From Hybos culiciformis (lineage: Eukaryota > Arthropoda > Insecta > Diptera > Hybotidae), in contig OZ023273.1 of assembly GCA_964007475.1 (NCBI GenBank), forward strand, positions 98,498,533 to 98,562,532: 64,000 nt of DNA, read 5' to 3'. The notes beneath the pieces were generated by a model. It had not been told where the DNA came from, made no database searches, and saw only the letters and a list, made by a program, of their open reading frames with translations. Positions 13,315 to 25,400 of this stretch are shown here, one piece after another. Numbering within the stretch: position 1 is the first letter of the stretch; each line of letters opens with the position of its first letter. The translations under genes and the position numbers were made by a program.

Positions 13315-13446
13315 TAAATGTCAGGTTAGCAATTTGAATAAAAAATATATAAGCTAATAAAAATTGTAAAGATACTAAAATTTAATTTTTAAGTAAGTTG
13401 TGTAAAACAAAATATATTAATAATTTGGTAATAAGTTACTTATTAA

Positions 13447-13948
13447 TAGAGCGGATATAAATGCCTAAATGCTTAGAGACTTTTGCCTTTTTTGATATTT
13501 TTGGCTTAGCGAGATTTTTTTGGAAATTTCAGCCTAGCGAGCCTAAAATTATAATTTTTCGGTAATAATGCTTTGAATCATCGATCACAAACAACCCAAG
13601 AATTTGTTTTGAATCTTTCACCTAGCGAGCTGGCTGCTTACAAGTATTGTCTCACAACATCGGCTCATGTTGAAAGATCTTTTTCAGCATACAAAAATGT
13701 TTTGACAGACAAACGTAGATCTTTTTTGTTCGAAAATATCTAAAACAGCACTGTATTGTACTTTGCAATCGTGAAAAATAATAATATTGGTTTCGAAATC
13801 CTTTAAAAGTGTGTTTTTTTCATATTTTTGTGCGACTTTTCAGGAACTTTTTTGAATTTTAGAGACTTTTACAGGACTATTTTCGCAATTTTTCAGGACT
13901 TTTTAGGCGCCTAAAATCGTTTTTTGAGAGACTTTTTTATCCGCTCTA
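13447..13948 (+). mobile_element. Short hAT element with perfect 8-bp target duplication
   Basis: The ends TAGAGCGGATA and TATCCGCTCTA are inverse copies. CTTATTAA stands directly outside both (13439-13446 and 13949-13956), an 8-bp target duplication. The element keeps a piece of transposase gene, listed separately, so it is an internally deleted derivative of a full hAT transposon. Confidence 0.85.
13618..13785 (+). pseudogene. hAT transposase C-terminal (dimerisation) remnant
   Basis: Translation gives SPSELAAYKYCLTTSAHVER, SFSAYKNVLTDKRRSFLFEN, I, a stop, then NSTVLYFAIVKNNN. The SxxxERSFSxYKxxLxxxRxSxxxEN pattern is the hallmark of the hAT family C-terminal dimerisation domain. The in-frame stop and missing N-terminal catalytic part make it non-functional. 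Confidence 0.8.
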
Positions 13949-13956
13949 CTTATTAA

Positions 13957-16900
13957 TAATAATTGATTTTTGTTTTTTTTTTTATTAACGTAGAATTTAA
14001 GACTGATTTCAGCACTTTTTAAAAATATATTTCTCTGACAAAATGGCTGGTTAGCTTTATTTGGAATGAGTATCATTATTTGGAAAAAACAAAATGTATA
14101 TTTTCGTTTTAGGCATAGTTATTACCTCCATCTGAAGCTTTTGTATTATTACTAATTTTAAAAAAACGAGTTTTTAAAAGAGTTATATAAATAATTAAAA
14201 AAAATGAGGTTTTGAAGTTGTTGAAGTCGTATCAACGGTCTCTTTAAGTTGGAAAAATTTTACAAAAATCGTTGACCAAAACTATGAAAATAGAGCAAGG
14301 CTATTTAAATTGCCTTGGCTAATATAATTATATATGTATTTATGTATTCAATATCCGACTTACAATTTGCTACATAATTTTTGTGAAATAAACACTATAC
14401 TAACTCTGACGTACTTTAGTCCATTTTCTTATGTTCAAGAAAAACAAAATGTAAATAAAAATGTAAAAAAATTAGTAAAAATGAATAAAATTGAAAAAGA
14501 AAAATATAAAAAAAAAATACTATTTAACATTTTGACATAGTTAAAGGAAATTTGTAAAAATATTTTCCTGACCTATTTTCTTGTTATTTTTCTTTTCTTG
14601 ATTACATTTTTTTTTTTTTTACTAGCGATTTCAATTATTGTGTGGGTATTTTTTATAAGTTAGATTTTTTATTTTTTTTAAGAAATATTTTATTAGAATT
14701 TATTATTGTTATATGGAATGGAGGAATTTTCGTTACATTTTTGTCAAAAGTAATTGAAATGTGATTGCTTTAATAAAATGCTAATTTTTGTAGAATTTTT
14801 TTTTACTCTTTATACAATACATACTAAAATAATTTATTAAAATTATATTTCAAAAATCTCTGTTATAAAATTTTACATATGTATCTGTCAGGATTTTGTG
14901 TGTCCTAAATTCAGGCCGGAAAAAAATCACTTTCCGTATGAAAAATTTTGTTTTGAAAAAACGAACGTATGGGAAAAAGAATTATGTAAATGTTAACTTT
15001 GAAGTTATTAAGTTATACAACAACGAATAAAAAAAAATAAAAAGTTTCAACTTCGAATAACAACATTATATACATTTATACTATTTTCATTTCATTTTTG
15101 TTTTACTTAGTTGGTGCGAAATTAGAAAATTGTGTAAAACATTTTATTTTTATTATTTTTTTTTTCAAAGAATTCTTTTTCAAACTATACATATTATAAA
15201 ATATAAAGTTTTTAACATTAATCTCTTTTTTCATATGTACACAATATGTATATCATGACAAAATAAAATACAAATTTCGCACATACTGAATTATTTATGT
15301 CCATCAGCTAAATAAAGTAAGTGATAGGGTCAAAAATAAATATAAATTTCTTTTTTCGTTGTTCATATGTTTTTGAAAAAAAATGCAGAAAACTATAATT
15401 CAACAACCTTGACAAAAAAAAAAACAATTTATAAAACCCTGAAACTTTGCCAAAGTGTTTTTTTTTTTTTTTCAATTTTAATGTTATTAGATGATTTTTT
15501 CATAGTTCTTTAAAAAAAAAATTGTATATTCATAGACTGCTTTTGCATTAAATTGACAAAAAAAAAGGGAAAAACTTTTCTTGATGACAAAAAATTGATG
15601 AGGTAAAATTATTAAAAAAAAAAAAAATGTATTTTTTTTTGCCATCTTCTCTTTCAAACAAGAGTGAAGTACATTAAATATAGATTTCAATTTAAGTATA
15701 TAAATGAAGCAAAGCTTTTGAATATAATTTTTTTATTATGATTTTTAAATTATCCAAATTGATCAATTTGTATAATTACTAGAACATAATTTGGATAAGA
15801 GTCAAGTGAATAGTGATTAAATTTAATAATTCTTCCTACCCTTGATACTTAAATGACCAGTTCACACTTTGCGTTGGTTCGCTTTGGCATTCTCTGTTGA
15901 AAGGTATCTTATTGAGTACTTAAAATGTCAGTTAATTTTTAGAAAAATTTGTTAAAATAAATATGACTTGTAAAATATTTAGATGCCTTTTAAGATATTT
16001 TTGCAATACGTCATAATCGGAAACATTAAGGATATTTAATATAGAAAATTATGTGAAGAAAATAGGTTTCTATTCACGAATATCGAACAATTTAAAGGAG
16101 ACTAGTGATTTTTAAAATTTATATCATGGACATTGAGTATCGATTTCCATTGCATTTGGTCAGGGTAACGCTTTATATAGGGAAGTTCATAGTTTTTATT
16201 GCTTTTTCATACCAATATATTGCTTTTTCATACTTTATAAGTCTTACCGGTAATAAGTTAGAACAATTTATTTATAAACTTAATAGTTTATTTTAATTTT
16301 TTCGGGCAAAAAAAAAATTATTTTATAATTTAAAATTTTTTCTTATTTTAAATTCTTGGCACTGAAAATGATTTAGCAAAGTCTCTAATCAAATTATTAA
16401 ATGCTATTGAATAAGATAATTTTCATGGGAATGAAATCGCTTAAATAGCCAATTATTTTAATAACAAAATAATAATAACGAATTATAATAATTTTTGAGG
16501 GCATTTATTTTCTAAATTAAGAAATAATAGTTAGTATTAATTGAGTGTGGTTGATTAGTTTGCCAATAGCATCGTATACTTTTTTTTTTTTAAATATATC
16601 AGTTTGTAGTGATGTAGTTTTTAAGGTAAGTTTCTGTGTGCAACAATCTGTAGAAAGGAATTACCACAGTTTGTAAAAATGAATTATCTTTATAATTATA
16701 CAAAATAAGTCTCTTCTGACTTTTTTAGTATGATAATGTTATAAAAAATGTGTCTCTTCTTATAATAATAAATCTTGGAAGTAATTTACAGAAATATATT
16801 TTTGTATACTTCTCGACTTTGAAGCCTAAAACTCCACCTAACATGGAGAAATATAAAAACTAACATTTTATTATCTGTCGAATAAGCTTACTTTAAAAGC

Positions 16901-17062
16901 TTCTAAAATATTTACCTACTATCACACTTAAAGTTAAATAAAACTGTTTCATATTATCAAATTTTTTACAGTTTTATTTAATTTATATTTTTCTTTAACG
17001 AGAGACCATTTTCTAAGTTGATTTTGTCATAGATAATTTTACTGATTTCATTTTTATCGCAG
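13957..17062. other. AT-rich intergenic DNA, no gene recognised
   Basis: Homopolymer-rich; short frames only. No element ends recognised. Confidence 0.55.
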
Positions 17063-17151
17063 CTAGAGGAGGCCAAGGCCAGAAATTCAAGAAGAAGATA
17101 ACAAGTCGTCAAAATTTGTTGGATGTGCGAAAAAACACTGTAGATAATTAG
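17063..17151 (+). CDS. Candidate orphan 3'-terminal exon, gene unknown
   Basis: A good acceptor (TTTTTATCGCAG, AG at 17061-17062) is followed by a short GC-richer segment unlike its surroundings. One frame gives RGGQGQKFKKKITSRQNLL then DVRKNTVDN and a TAG at 17149-17151; another gives LEEAKARNSRRR and a TAA at 17099-17101. Either would suit a basic C-terminal tail. No upstream exon of the same gene was found in the window, so the link could be a long intron reaching past the left edge. I cannot name the protein, and coding status is inferred only from composition and the splice site. Confidence 0.3.
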
Positions 17152-17831
17152 AAAATTTCATTCAGAACTTTCTATTCAAATCAAAGTACTTTTAGCGAAT
17201 TTGTACACATTTATATATTTATATTGTAAATAATGAAGGTATATTATATATATATACAAAGTTATGTAGACGAATTTGAAATCCTTAATTAGTTAATTAA
17301 ATATTTTTGAATTTATTATTATTTAAAATTATTTTAAATTAAACATAAAATGTAGGTTTATTAAATTAAAAAATAAAAAAAAATTATTGGAAGTTTTTTT
17401 TTATTTTAAATAGATTATTTTATTATAAAATTTGTTGTACAATATACATATCATATGTATGGTATGTAAATTATTATTGAATTTTAATTTTCCATACATA
17501 TTTCAATTATTACAGAAGTTAAAAAAAAAATAAAAAAGTCCATAATAATTAATAAATCCGATTAACGCTGTTAAGTAAATTTTCCTTAATATACACACAT
17601 GATCCAATAAGCAAAAACAACATAGATTTATTTATGCGTTACAATTCGATTTTTTTTAAATTTTTTATTTATGCATAAATTATGGTTTCGTTATGGTTAT
17701 GTATATATAACTAAGTAATATTATATGTACCTTATAAGCAGATATTACACACTTACACATGTGCCATTATAGTCTATGCAGACCGATCGCTTTTTATTTA
17801 AATTGTTCTTTGAGTGAATGTTTTTCCTAGT
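17152..17831. other. AT-rich intergenic DNA, no gene recognised
   Basis: Nothing supported beyond simple A/T tracts. Confidence 0.5.
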
Positions 17832-17840
17832 ATTCCTATA

Positions 17841-18075
17841 GGGGCACTGAATTTTAACCGCATGAACTTTGACCACTGAAACATTTGTATGGGCGGGAAA
17901 AATTAATTTTCTAAATAAATTATGTCCACACATTTTGCCGCGGTCAAAATTCATTTTTTTTCAAAATTGAGTCGCGGTCAAAATTCATTTTGAAAATGAA
18001 TTTTGTCCGCACATTTAGCCGCGGTCAAAATTCATTGTTTTTGTCAAAATTCATGCGGTCAAAATTCATGGAGCC
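17841..18075. mobile_element. Miniature element with 9-bp target duplication and repeated GCGGTCAAAATTCAT
   Basis: ATTCCTATA stands directly outside both ends (17832-17840 and 18076-18084), a 9-bp duplication. The ends are imperfect inverse copies (CTGAATTTTAACCGCATGAA against the inverse of TTCATGCGGTCAAAATTCAT). The word GCGGTCAAAATTCAT occurs four times inside (near 17940, 17972, 18021 and 18054). A 9-bp target is typical of Mutator-like elements; that assignment is inference. Non-coding. Confidence 0.75.
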
Positions 18076-18084
18076 ATTCCTATA

Positions 18085-20604
18085 GTATCAAAAAAATTAT
18101 TATATCAATCTTGAACCTTATTTGAAAAAATTGTTTCTTCCATACCTGCTATTAAAAAACTTTGATTTTAATCTCTTCAACATCATCGCAGCAGGTATGT
18201 CGAAGTTTTAGGTCCGTATTGCGATCTTATCAAAAGAACGTCAATCAAATTAATGTTTCGAGAATCCGTAGATAATGAAATTATATGTAAGCAAAATGCA
18301 ATTTGAAATGATTGAAATTTAGTGTGATGTGAATTTGAAGTAAACAAACTATCTGAGCTTACACGGCCCATCGGCTTTTTTAGTTTGGCATAGCTGTTGT
18401 CGAACGGCCATAGTCGACGAAAATAATTCTTTCTTATTTTGACTGTAATTGTTCGTTGCCTAGTATTAATTTCAAAACAATATACTAATCTGAATAGTTG
18501 TACTTGCAAATCGTACTAAAAATCTCTACTTTCAATATGAAATCACAAATTCTTCCTTTTTATTGATTTTTTTACACCTTCGCTTTCCATATTAAAATAA
18601 AATTCTGAATTTTGAGTTATAACAAAATAAACCTATACCTAGCACTTTTTATTTAATGCTTTGTCGGTCTCCAAACTTCCTTTCTTTATTAAACATTATT
18701 GAATTAAACATTATAATTATTATATGTATTATGTATAGGTACATTTTAGATAGTGTTTTAAATTTACTGAATTTAAATAGAATTTATATTTTTTAAAATA
18801 AATTTTTTTTAAATAAATGTAGGTTTTTTATACGATTATACTGTTTTTTTCAATACTTTAGTCACATTATTTTTTAAATTTCTTCAAACCTGTGAAAATA
18901 ACCAAGTTTTTTATGTTTGTTGTATGTGAACTGGAAGCCTTCTTTCTATATTTAAGTAATTTTCGTGACTAAATTGTTTCAAACAGAACTAAAGTATACC
19001 TATAATTGTACAGTATTTATGTTTTTTCAAGAAAATTAGAAAACCGTTTACACATAGTGTCTAATTTGTAGAAACTATCAACTCATTATAAGTAAAATTA
19101 TCGTATAAATAGAATCAATGGATCTATCAGCACTTGGAGCAGTAATCTAAACTAAATAGGACTCTTACTTATGTCCCACCTAAAAAAAACAAAATATTTA
19201 TTTAAAAGAAAAAAATTTAAAGATATTTATATAAAAATACTTAAATATATGTTCTTTCCTAACTTTTATTATAAAGTTATATGATTTTATTAACAAGTTC
19301 TATTTAAATTTAAAATAAACAGAAAAAAGCTATTTTTTGGTCAAAATCAACCAATGTAGATAGATGATGCATAATGTAGGAGGTACCTAAATGCAAAATA
19401 ATTTATTTCATGTTGCACTATTTCAATTTTATTTTTTTGTTGATAATTTAATTTATACATTTGGAAATTTTCTTACAAAATAAATTTCTTTAGAAAAATA
19501 GGTAATTTGATAAAAAATATACCGAATACATATAAAAATACAATTGTACAAAAACGTGTGAATTGTACAAACTGAAATTTTGCCAGTTGTTTATGGGTTT
19601 TTAAAGAAAAAGAAATAAATTAAAATAAAAAAAAAATTATTCTCCGCCCAGAATCTCGAACAAACTCACAGCATTTTATTCGTCATTTTTGAAGTTACTG
19701 TAATAAACCAGTTACTGTATCTTTCCACATTTTTCTAAAATACATGGCTCTGCAAACAAAAGTTGATTTATAAGTTTACCAAGAAAAGAATTTGAATCAC
19801 TATAAGATGACAACTTGTTTTATTATGTGTTAGCTGGAATATTAAAAAAAATTAAATTATTAAAAACATTGCAAATTAATAGAATTCAAAAAGGCGACGA
19901 CTGTATTATAATTTTTCAGAAATATAAAAAAAAAAAATTAAATCGGCCCAGAAAAACATATAGGGTATACACATATTTTGGCACCAGATTCATTTCATGG
20001 TGTTAACATAATAACAATGAAAACAGTAACAGAAATTGTTTTAATTTTACAATGAAAATTATAATTTTAACATGAAAATGAAAAATTAAATAATTTACTA
20101 ACAGATAATAATCACAATAATTGAATAATTATTTTGGGCTTCAAATATGTGAAAAAAAATTATAAATTTATTTTATTTTTGAAATTAATTCTTTGTGTAT
20201 TGTAATTATGTACTATTATATTTAAGTATATATTTAAAAATAATTGTCGTGTTGGTCGCTTATACATTTTACCAACTATTCGTCATTGTTTTTTCATGTT
20301 TGTTGGCTGACATAAATATCTTTCATTTTGATGATGATCTGAACTTAAGTATATATCGATTAAAGATGCTTTCGATATTGCGAACGGTTGCTGACATTTT
20401 TTAACTAGGTACTTGGGTGTTCTTTTTTTATTATAAATTGGACTTTAAGTGTTGATAGTTCGATTTCAATTACGTCTGGGTGTTTAAGCTTCATTCAAAG
20501 AAGAGCAGGAGACTTACTTCAATAGGCGTTAAAATTTCAATATACGTGTATAAATATTGGAAAATAAATACGGAAAAACTTAAACTAGAGTTACCCTTTT
20601 CTTG
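18085..20604. other. AT-rich intergenic DNA around the 18.2-18.5 kb GC-richer stretch
   Basis: Apart from the GC-richer stretch listed separately, nothing recognisable. Confidence 0.5.
18183..18509 (-). other. GC-richer stretch with a 108-codon minus-strand frame, unexplained
   Basis: The region is less AT-rich than its surroundings and holds an open minus-strand frame starting MQVQLFRLVYCFEINTR. The peptide has no family features I recognise. On the minus strand a GTGTAAGC donor-like site lies inside it (after GATGGGCC); on the plus strand GCAG|GTATGT lies at its left edge. It may be a 5' noncoding exon or a decayed insertion. I would not call it a gene on this evidence. Confidence 0.2.
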
Positions 20605-20611
20605 CTTATAG

Positions 20612-20839
20612 CATTGAGTAATAATATTTATAAGAGGGACAGAATTCATACAAGTAAATTTTTTTCTAAATAACTCAAAAATTATGACAATATTTTGAAT
20701 GTAAAATTTTTTAACTCAAATGTGTTTATTTTTAATTTTATTATTTTTATTATTGGATCATTTTTGAGTTATTTGAAAAAAAAATTCTGAAATTTACTTG
20801 TATGAATTCTGACCCTCTTATAAATATTATTACTCAATG
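20612..20839. mobile_element. Foldback miniature element, 228 bp, with 7-bp target duplication
   Basis: CATTGAGTAATAATATTTAT begins the left arm and its inverse ends the right arm. The arms extend through GAGGGACAGAATTCATACAA and TAACTCAAAAA with few mismatches. CTTATAG stands outside both ends (20605-20611 and 20840-20846). A second, partial copy lies at 63791. Confidence 0.75.
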
Positions 20840-20846
20840 CTTATAG

Positions 20847-22412
20847 TAAGCAGTATAATAGTATTGTAACTGCAGTACTTACAATTATGCTGTACATTAG
20901 AAAATATACATTCATAATATATACTTTATATATTTTTGAAAGGAACGAAAAGAATGTGCATTTTGAATTTATTTTGTTTGTTGTCTCGCTGATGTGAAAT
21001 GCATTTTTCGTTCTATTTAATTGAAGCAGGGTATCGAAAATATAACAAAAACACAAAAAAAAAAATTGAAATAAAACTATTACTATAACGTTAACATTTT
21101 TTTGCCTCAACCAAAAATGATATAATTTCTATTATAGTTAACTACATAATATGTATTTTTGATTATTTTTTGCTTCAACATAACGAAATAATTACGTTAT
21201 CACAATGTATTTTTAGGTTTTAAAACAAAGTATATATACTAATATATATTTGGTTTTTTCAAGGCCTTGCTATCAACGCAGTAGTACCTTTTATAGTGCA
21301 ATATAAAAAAAAATCAAAAAAAAAAAAAAAAAGCATTTAAAATAAATAAATCCACTGAATAACTTAGTAACAATGTGTGTAAAAGAAAACTTGTTGGCTT
21401 CAATGAAAATTCTATTATTTTCTTATTTTTTGCACACCTTGTTTAGAAAGCAAACAAATAAACAGGATGTTCGTAAATAAAAAAGATAAGAATTTTATTT
21501 TTATCTATACTATATACTATGTACAACAAATAGATATATATAACTCCTTTATAAATAAATAAAAAAAATCTATTTTCTTGGTTAATAACACAACAAGGAT
21601 TTTTCCGTTCAGACATGCAATCAGTTTAAACTTTTTGAAATTCTGATTTCAATGAAATTTATGCACAACCCATTTTGTTTTCAGTCTTTCACTTTATAGT
21701 TAGTTGCAGGTTTAAAAGTTTGAAATTTTTTTTTTAAAAACGATTAAATTAAAGTTATCTTATTTTGCATTTTCTGAAATGGAAAACAAAAATTAAAAAA
21801 AAAAAAAAACAAGCAAAAAACTTTGTTATTAAAAAAAAAACTAAAAATTCATATACACAAAAGTTTGATAACTTTTTTACACACCGAGAGAACAATGTGT
21901 TTTTTTTTTAATCTTTTCATGTGCGTTCCACACATTAATTTTAAAGTTCACATCACAAATTCATAACACAAATGAGACTCCCAGTCTCCCAATTTGTCTA
22001 CTCTATATGAAATTTTACATAATTTAAAATTAATATCCACTTTTTGAATGAAAATTTTTTGCATTATTTTTGATTTTTTTTTTTTTTTAGTAAACACTAT
22101 TTTAACTTTCAAACTTAAATGAATAAACAATAGGTTTTTTTTTTTTAAATTAGATCCTATAATTTTATGCAGTAATTAATTCTTGAATATGGGTTTATGT
22201 ATAGTGTATGTGGTTCATTAAAATAGTGTAGTATAAACCAGGAGTAGGCAGACTTTTTTCCATGGAAGGTCAATTTTAATTTCGCAATTTTAGTGCATTA
22301 CTTCTTAAATATAATATGTATTTCCATTTTCAGGGAAGCACAAAAAATAACTATTGGGACAATAAAAATGATTATTTCTTAAACTGTTTTAAATGTATTT
22401 TTATTATTATTA

Positions 22413-22443
<31 letters not shown>

Positions 22444-25400
22444 ATTTATTTCAGCTGTTATATCATCAAAACTTAAAAATATTTACAAGAAGAGATTTGA
22501 AAAACTTATTATTATTATTAATTCGATATTTAATTAAAAAACATTTGTAGTTCACAAAATAAAACAAAATAATGGTGTTGATATTAAAAAAATATATATA
22601 TATATAAAAACCCAGACTACAAATTTAATGGGAGTTTTGTGTCTTTTTTTTATTGGAAACAAATTAAATATTAGGTTCGAGCACATAACTTGAGTTGGCC
22701 GTCTAAATGAATTATCTAAGTCTTAATTTGCGTTATGTGTGAAAAAGTTGATTCGCAACACTAAGTGGTTCCAATAGCAAGAAAATAGTCGACAAACATG
22801 TTGACGTAAACATTTTTATTTCAACGCATTTTTCAATTGAATCTTTCTTTGCACAAAAGATATAATTTTTAGAAAATTAGATTATTTAGAATATTCCAAA
22901 AAAAGAATTACAAAAATTATTTCAAAAAAAAATTATTTAATAAAACTCCAAATATTAATATAGAATAAAAATTTATGTGAAAATAAAAAGAAATTAATTT
23001 TAAACATAAAAGTATTATTAAACTATTGTATTGCTACTCTGCTATCCTGTGTATAATACTGAACATTCAAAAAATTACTATTGTCAAAATTTAAGTTTTT
23101 TTATGCTTAAATAAAAAATAAAAAATTAAAATTCTATACCATAAAATGGACCAAAGAATTTTTTCATTTAAAAAAATATATTATATTCTTCAGATATATA
23201 TAATACTTCAAATAATAATATAGGTATCACCATTATAGTCTTTTATTTAAAAAATTTTTTAAAAAAATATTTCAACAATTTTCTATTTTGGTAAAAAAAA
23301 AAAAAGAAACCTCATTTAATTTCGTTATGGCATGATTAGAATAAATTTGTTTAACTGGGAGTGGAGGAACATAACTTCTGCTATTCATTCACAAAGTAAT
23401 AAAATAATTTACGAGGAACAATAATATAATGAAAAAAAAATAATAAAAATCTGGAAAAGTACTTGTAAATGTATTTACATACGTACAATAAAAATTTTCC
23501 ATTTTTTATTATTCCGCCATGGAAAATAGCGTGGAAATCTGCATTCATTTAAACGTAAAAATAAAATTCATTCACAATTTTTAAATTTTTTTTTTTGTTC
23601 AAGTATAAAATATTGCTTTACGTGCACTTAAATTTTATTAGCTTGAACAGTTGGACAAGAAAAATTGATGATGATAAAGCAGTAAGTTACATATTAATGC
23701 AAATGAACATATTATTATATATAGGTAGTATTCTATATATTAATTGAAAAATTTGCCAATTGTATTAATTTTAACCTTGTGTACTAACAATATAATTTTT
23801 ATCAATTTTTAAGGCGAACCTTTCTGTTTGCTCTCTGTAATCTTATTGTAAGAACCTTATATCATCAATATATTATTTATGTATTTAATTTTTAATTTTA
23901 AATTAAAATGCTTTTAGTGTCAATATTAATAATATACCCACATGAAATTAATCTTTGAGATAGGTCTATGTGCGAATTTTTTTTTTATGATGTACATATA
24001 ATTATCAATATATTGAGAATTTACACTATGGAATTTACATACTGCAATCATCTAAAATGTCTACTTAAAAATTTCTTCATCAAAATATAATTTATTGAAT
24101 TATAAAATGACCCAACAATGCGGGACTTGATGATATATTTCATATTATTTTCACAATAATTCAATTAATTATTGATTTTCAGACTCATTTTTATTGCTAA
24201 TGTACGTTTTATAAACATGAGAAACTATATCAATTATCTAAAATTCTAAAAAATCGCAGATGCCATAATACGATAAATTAAAAATTTATTTTTACCAACA
24301 CCCTATGAAAGAAACATTGAATCTTTTTTGTTATTATTAGATGCTTTTAATGAATTTATTTAAGAAGATTACTTAACTCAACATCAATTAAAATTTTTTT
24401 ATTCTTCCTTAGATGGTTTAAAATTAAAAAAAAAAAAAACAAAAAATGTATTAAAAGTTATGAATATATTAAGAAAAAAAAATCCCAACAATTTCGTATT
24501 TTGTTATTGTAATTTATAGATTTTCAAATAATAGGTAATTAAAAATAAGAAATTATATTTTATTGATTTAATAAAAAATTCTATATGTATTAGACTATTA
24601 GTTGTTAAGCTCATAAGTTCTTGCTATAAATTCTAATTTTAAATACATATATTGAGAATTTGATACGGCTGGATTCAAATATCCAGCAAAAGAAATTCTT
24701 GTTTTTATAATTGATGTTTAAATTTTCTGGTAAAATAACAATTTTTTATTTCTATATTTCTTTTATATTTAATTATATATATAATATATTTTCTGAGTCC
24801 GCATACAAGTAGTTAAAATTAGTGATTATTATACTATAATAGTTGTATACATTTTTGTATTAACATTTATTCAATCTGGTCCAATCCAAAGTGAAAATTT
24901 TTCGTTGTACGTGACAATTCGTCTTTGAAATTTATTTTCTTAAAATTATAATGCAGTCAGTTTTATTAGAAAAAAAAAAATTTCGAAGTTTTATTTTGAA
25001 ATGTTTATGGAATTTAATAGAATTATTGGATAATTATATTTATACACTTTCAGGAAAATAATTTTTACAGAGGTACAATTATTTAAGTGCTTTAAATCTA
25101 ATATCTATAGTGCACTATTTTTCCCACAATAAAAAAATTTTTTAATTTTCGATTAAAAAAGTTTTCAATTGTGTTTTTTCATTCTTGTCCTTTTTCTTAC
25201 ATAAGTTTTTATTACAATTTTTTTCAATAAAATTTTATATATTTACAATTTTATTTCATTTTTATTCGAATTTTGACGATTTATGTTTTATCGCAACACA
25301 CCTCCCTGTTGAGTTATGAATACATTATAATATTAATATATTAATTAAAAAAATACATCAGATCTTTGACTTTCGAAAATATACTCTATGTTAATCTCGG

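Noticed and set aside
22236..22270. hAT element starting at CAGGAGTAGGCAGACTTTTT
   Set aside because: No matching inverse end or target duplication could be found nearby.
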